From NCBI GenBank assembly GCA_030611945.1, contig JAUWOV010000005.1, positions 1-41,318 of the forward strand: 41,318 nt of DNA. Reading direction: 5' to 3'. Of this stretch, positions 38,177 to 41,318 are shown one piece after another. This DNA is from a bacterium (lineage in GTDB: Bacteria > JAHJDO01). Position 1 is the first letter of the stretch. The number at the start of each line of letters is the position of its first letter. Below the pieces are notes generated by a model. That model searched no databases and was not told the DNA's origin. It worked only from the letters and a program-made list of their open reading frames with translations. A program made the position numbers and the translations under genes.

Positions 38177-38860
38177 ATGCATGTAGCGGAAAACTATCAA
38201 AGAATCAGAGAAGAAGTTCCGGACAACGTAACTATAGTTTTAGCAGGCAAGACAAGAACTCCTGAAGAGATTCGGGAAGTTATAGAGGCTGGCGCTACGG
38301 ACATTGGAGAGAATTATGTGCAGGAAGCAGAGAAAATGTATGATTCTTTAGGTGAAGAAACGAAAAAAGTTAGATGGCACATGATAGGTCATTTACAAAA
38401 AAACAAGATTAACAAGGCGCTTAGAATTTTTGATGTTATGCAAACAGTTGATTCTTTAGAAAAAGCAATAGATATTAATAAAAGAGCGAAGGAAACGGGA
38501 AGGACGGTTTCCGTGTATATAGAAATAAATATCGGCAGTGAAATGACAAAAGCAGGTATAAAGCCTGAATATGAAGTTGTTGAGAATTTAGTTAGAGAAA
38601 TTTCAGAACTTGAATATTTAAATTTAGAGGGGCTGATGACAATGGGACCTCGGTTTGGAGATCCGAAGGATTCAAGACCTTATTTTAGAGAAACGAAAGA
38701 TATCTTTGAAAGAATAAAAGCGCTTAATCTGTCAAGAGTTAAGATGGAGACATTATCCATGGGAATGTCAAATTCTTACAAGTTCGCAATTGAAGAAGGA
38801 AGCAATATGGTTAGATTAGGGACAGTTGTCTTTGGAGAGAGAAATTTTAAAAACCCTTGA
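38177..38860 (+). CDS. YggS/PLPBP family PLP-binding protein
   Basis: IVLAGKTRTPEEIREVIEAGATDIGENYVQEAEKM, WHMIGHLQKNKINKAL, LSMGMSNSYKFAIEEGSNMVRLGTVVFG. Confidence 0.94.
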   Translation: MHVAENYQRIREEVPDNVTIVLAGKTRTPEEIREVIEAGATDIGENYVQEAEKMYDSLGEETKKVRWHMIGHLQKNKINKALRIFDVMQTVDSLEKAIDINKRAKETGRTVSVYIEINIGSEMTKAGIKPEYEVVENLVREISELEYLNLEGLMTMGPRFGDPKDSRPYFRETKDIFERIKALNLSRVKMETLSMGMSNSYKFAIEEGSNMVRLGTVVFGERNFKNP

Positions 38861-38885
38861 CATAATATTTCTAATTGTATATATT
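38857..38885 (+). promoter_or_regulatory. Sigma70-like promoter of the DUF5320 gene
   Basis: TTGACA-17 nt-TATATT. Confidence 0.6.
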
Positions 38886-38891
38886 GTAATT

Positions 38892-38911
38892 GAAAATGGA
38901 AATCATTTTCA
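38892..38911. promoter_or_regulatory. Fur box-like operator
   Basis: GAAAATGGAAATCATTTTC matches 15/19 of GATAATGATAATCATTATC; core TGGAAATCATTTTCA at 38897..38911. Confidence 0.65.
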
Positions 38912-38927
38912 ATAAGAACAAGGGGAG

Positions 38928-39299
38928 GTGATTAAAATGCCAGGTGGAGACGGAACAGGTCCAGGAGGAATGGGACCAATGACAGGCAGAGCAGCAGGTT
39001 ACTGCGCTGGTTATTCAGTTCCTGGTTATGCAAATCCAATTCAAGGCAGAGGTCGCGGTTTTGGTAGAGGCCGCGGTTTCGGCAGAGGTTTTGGTTTTGC
39101 TAGAGGTGCCTATGGCGCTCCTTATGCTTCTCCTTATTATCCAGTTGCCTATGGTGGTGGTTATCCTTATGCTCAGAATGTGACTACTCAAGAGGAAACA
39201 GATATGTTGAAAGAGCAGTCTAAAGCCATAACTGAAGAACTGGAGGCAGTCAACAAACGGATCAGTGAGTTGAAATCAGTAGCTAAGGAGAGTAAATAG
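38928..39299 (+). CDS. DUF5320-like Gly/Arg-rich small protein (likely ATG 38938)
   Basis: MPGGDGTGPGGMGPMTGRAAGYCAGY; GRGRGF repeats; C-terminal coiled region. Confidence 0.82.
   Translation: MIKMPGGDGTGPGGMGPMTGRAAGYCAGYSVPGYANPIQGRGRGFGRGRGFGRGFGFARGAYGAPYASPYYPVAYGGGYPYAQNVTTQEETDMLKEQSKAITEELEAVNKRISELKSVAKESK
39045..39098. repeat. 18-bp tandem repeat encoding GRGRGF units
   Basis: GGCAGAGGTCGCGGTTTT / GGTAGAGGCCGCGGTTTC / GGCAGAGGTTTTGGTTTT. Confidence 0.75.
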
Positions 39300-39319
39300 C
39301 TGATTGGAGAAAGTAAGTG

Positions 39320-39348
39320 GGGATAGATATACTATCAATGTCTATCCC
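39320..39348 (+). promoter_or_regulatory. Stem-loop in the DUF5320-DUF89 intergenic leader
   Basis: GGGATAGA-13 nt-TCTATCCC, perfect 8-bp stem. Confidence 0.5.
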
Positions 39349-39375
39349 TGCTTGTTTCAAATTAAGAAAGGATAT

Positions 39376-40254
39376 ATGAGAACCTATTTAGATTGTATAC
39401 CATGCTTTTTTAGACAAGCTCTTGATATGACAAGAATCACAGGTGTGGACGAAGCTACACAAAAGAAAGTATTAAATGAGGTTTCTAAATTAATTCCTAA
39501 CTTTCCATTGGACGCAAGTCCGCCAAAAATGGGGAGAGAAATATATCGGATTGTAAAGAGAATAACAGACATAAATGACCCATTTAAAAAGATTAAACAA
39601 AAAAGCAATAAACTTGTTTTAGATATTTATCCAAGGCTGAAGAAAGAAATTAGAAGTTCAGATGATAGTTTTTTAACAGCGACTGAATTAGCCATTGCCG
39701 GTAATGTAATAGACTATGGGGTTAAAAACTCTCTGGATATTGATAGAGAGATAGAAAAAATTCTTGCCAAAGATTTTGCCGGATCTGGAAACGGTTCTAA
39801 TCACAACTTTGATTATCAGGAATTTAGAGATACATTGAATAATGCCGGATCTGTTCTCTATCTAGGGGATAATACTGGAGAGATTGTTTTTGATAAACTT
39901 CTGATTGAAGAATTGAACAATATGTTCCCGAATATAAAGATTACCTATGTAGTAAGAGATAAACCGGTTATTAATGATGCTTTGATGGAGGACGCTATAA
40001 ATTGCGGTTTGGATAAAATAGTAAATGTAATATCAAGCGGATGCGATGCTCCAGGTACTATTCTGGATATTTGTTCAAAGGAATTTCTTAACCTTTATAA
40101 AAATGCAGAAATGGTTATTAGTAAGGGGCAGGGGAATTTTGAGACATTGGCAGATGAAAGCAGACCGATATTTTTTCTATTCAAAGTAAAATGTCCGGTA
40201 ATTGCAAACCATACCGGTTTTAATCTTGGTGATATAGTTCTTAAAAGGATGTAG
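39376..40254 (+). CDS. DUF89/ARMT1-like domain protein
   Basis: MRTYLDCIPCFFRQALDMTR, LYLGDNTGEIVFDKLLIEEL, ISKGQGNFETL; ORF-track start 39304 likely too early. Confidence 0.87.
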   Translation: MRTYLDCIPCFFRQALDMTRITGVDEATQKKVLNEVSKLIPNFPLDASPPKMGREIYRIVKRITDINDPFKKIKQKSNKLVLDIYPRLKKEIRSSDDSFLTATELAIAGNVIDYGVKNSLDIDREIEKILAKDFAGSGNGSNHNFDYQEFRDTLNNAGSVLYLGDNTGEIVFDKLLIEELNNMFPNIKITYVVRDKPVINDALMEDAINCGLDKIVNVISSGCDAPGTILDICSKEFLNLYKNAEMVISKGQGNFETLADESRPIFFLFKVKCPVIANHTGFNLGDIVLKRM

Positions 40255-40267
40255 AGGATAGATAATT

Positions 40268-41098
40268 ATGAGAGAAAAAACAACTCAGGAAATACAGCAG
40301 GAGAAAAGATTAAATGACAATATGAACAAGATAAAGCATAAGTTAATTGTTATTAGTGGAAAAGGTGGAGTTGGGAAAACCACAGTAGCAGTGAACCTTG
40401 CTTACGGATTAGCGATGAATAAGCATAAGGTTGGAATATTGGATGTGGATATTCATGGTCCGAATATCGCTAAGATGCTGGGTGTTGAGGGATCAAAATT
40501 AGTTGGCTCTCAATCAGGAGAGATAGAGCCAATAGAAGTTTTACCCAATCTTAAGGCAGTGAGTATAGCATTTATGATTGACAGTCCTGATAAGCCTATT
40601 ATTTGGCGTGGACCGCTTAAAATGATCACAATTAAACAATTCCTGAGCGATGTGAGCTGGGGTGAACTTGATTACCTCATAATAGATTCTCCTCCAGGAA
40701 CAGGGGACGAACCTTTAAGTGTTTGTCAGCTCATACCTGATATAGACGGCGCCGTAATTGTTACTACACCGCAGGATGTAGCAATTTTAGATTCAAGAAA
40801 GAGTGTTTTATTTGCGCAGACATTAAAGATGAAGGTTATTGGAATAATTGAGAATATGAGCGGTTTTGTTTGTCCGTATTGCAAGAAAAAGATAGATTTG
40901 TTTAAATCAGGTGGAGGAGAGAAGTCTGCAAAAGAGCTAAAAGTACCATTTCTGGGAAGAATTCCTATAGAGCCGGAAATAGCAGCGTCAGGAGATTCAG
41001 GTAACCCGTTTATCAATTCTACAAAGGATACGGAAACTAATAGGGTTATGGAAAGAATAATAAAGAAGGTTGTTGATTTTCTAAACTACAAAGACTAA
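40268..41098 (+). CDS. Mrp/NBP35 family Fe-S carrier P-loop ATPase
   Basis: [56 protein letters not shown]. Confidence 0.95.
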   Translation: MREKTTQEIQQEKRLNDNMNKIKHKLIVISGKGGVGKTTVAVNLAYGLAMNKHKVGILDVDIHGPNIAKMLGVEGSKLVGSQSGEIEPIEVLPNLKAVSIAFMIDSPDKPIIWRGPLKMITIKQFLSDVSWGELDYLIIDSPPGTGDEPLSVCQLIPDIDGAVIVTTPQDVAILDSRKSVLFAQTLKMKVIGIIENMSGFVCPYCKKKIDLFKSGGGEKSAKELKVPFLGRIPIEPEIAASGDSGNPFINSTKDTETNRVMERIIKKVVDFLNYKD

Positions 41099-41191
41099 TA
41101 ATGAGTTATTAAAGTATCCCAAAATACACTATCGGGAACAAATCTTACAGTATTTAGCAAAAATTGATAAATTGCTTAAAAAAGGGGAAAT

Positions 41192-41318
41192 ATGAAGAAA
41201 ATTAGAAGAAACGTTTTTGCCAACTCCAGATTCAAGAGGCTTAGCCTGATCTTTGTTTTGGCGCTTTGTCTTTTGATTGGGTTGGTTTATGTGGGGATGC
41301 AGAGATCTAAGAAGGAAA
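41192..41318 (+). CDS. N-terminus of a membrane-anchored protein, truncated by window end
   Basis: GGGGAAAT ATG; MKKIRRNVFANSRFKRLSLIFVLALCLLIGLVYVGMQRSKKE. Confidence 0.55.
   Translation, partial: MKKIRRNVFANSRFKRLSLIFVLALCLLIGLVYVGMQRSKKE

Overview
41.3-kb bacterial window, low to moderate GC, mostly + strand. Lineage not determinable from the sequence alone. In order: 3' end of a type III glutamine synthetase; nadE; a small minus-strand excisionase-like HTH plus an untracked 56-aa zinc-ribbon protein; a ~15-kb envelope glycosylation cluster (three GT2, four GT39/PMT-like membrane proteins, two SAM methyltransferases, an LtaS-like sulfatase split by a frame change, a GDPD remnant, a GT4 and a MraY/WecA-like transferase); an ArgA-like GNAT; a frame-disrupted zincin; a three-gene HipBST-type toxin-antitoxin operon with palindromic operators and an overlapping DUF6868-like membrane gene; an ATPase/DUF4143-like protein; FabF and a nitronate monooxygenase/FabK-like enzyme; ComM/YifB; an orphan ABC ATPase followed by an AbrB-RelE toxin-antitoxin pair; guaA; a PHP phosphoesterase; mgtE; leuCD-like genes; cobU; a GT4; tRNA-Pro(TGG); cysE-cysS; a GlcD-like oxidase; and fur, def, YggS, DUF5320, DUF89 and Mrp. 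Strongest leads: (1) the HipBST operon with two operators ~31 bp apart and a coupled fourth gene; (2) a 32-nt element of four octamers (AGGCACAx) found once between genes and once inside cysS; (3) matching promoter plus Fur-box architecture before fur and before a DUF5320/DUF89/Mrp module; (4) a 30-bp repeat flanking an AT-rich glycosyltransferase cassette; (5) decayed or split genes (LtaS-like, GDPD, zincin). No computations were run; family names come from reading protein motifs.
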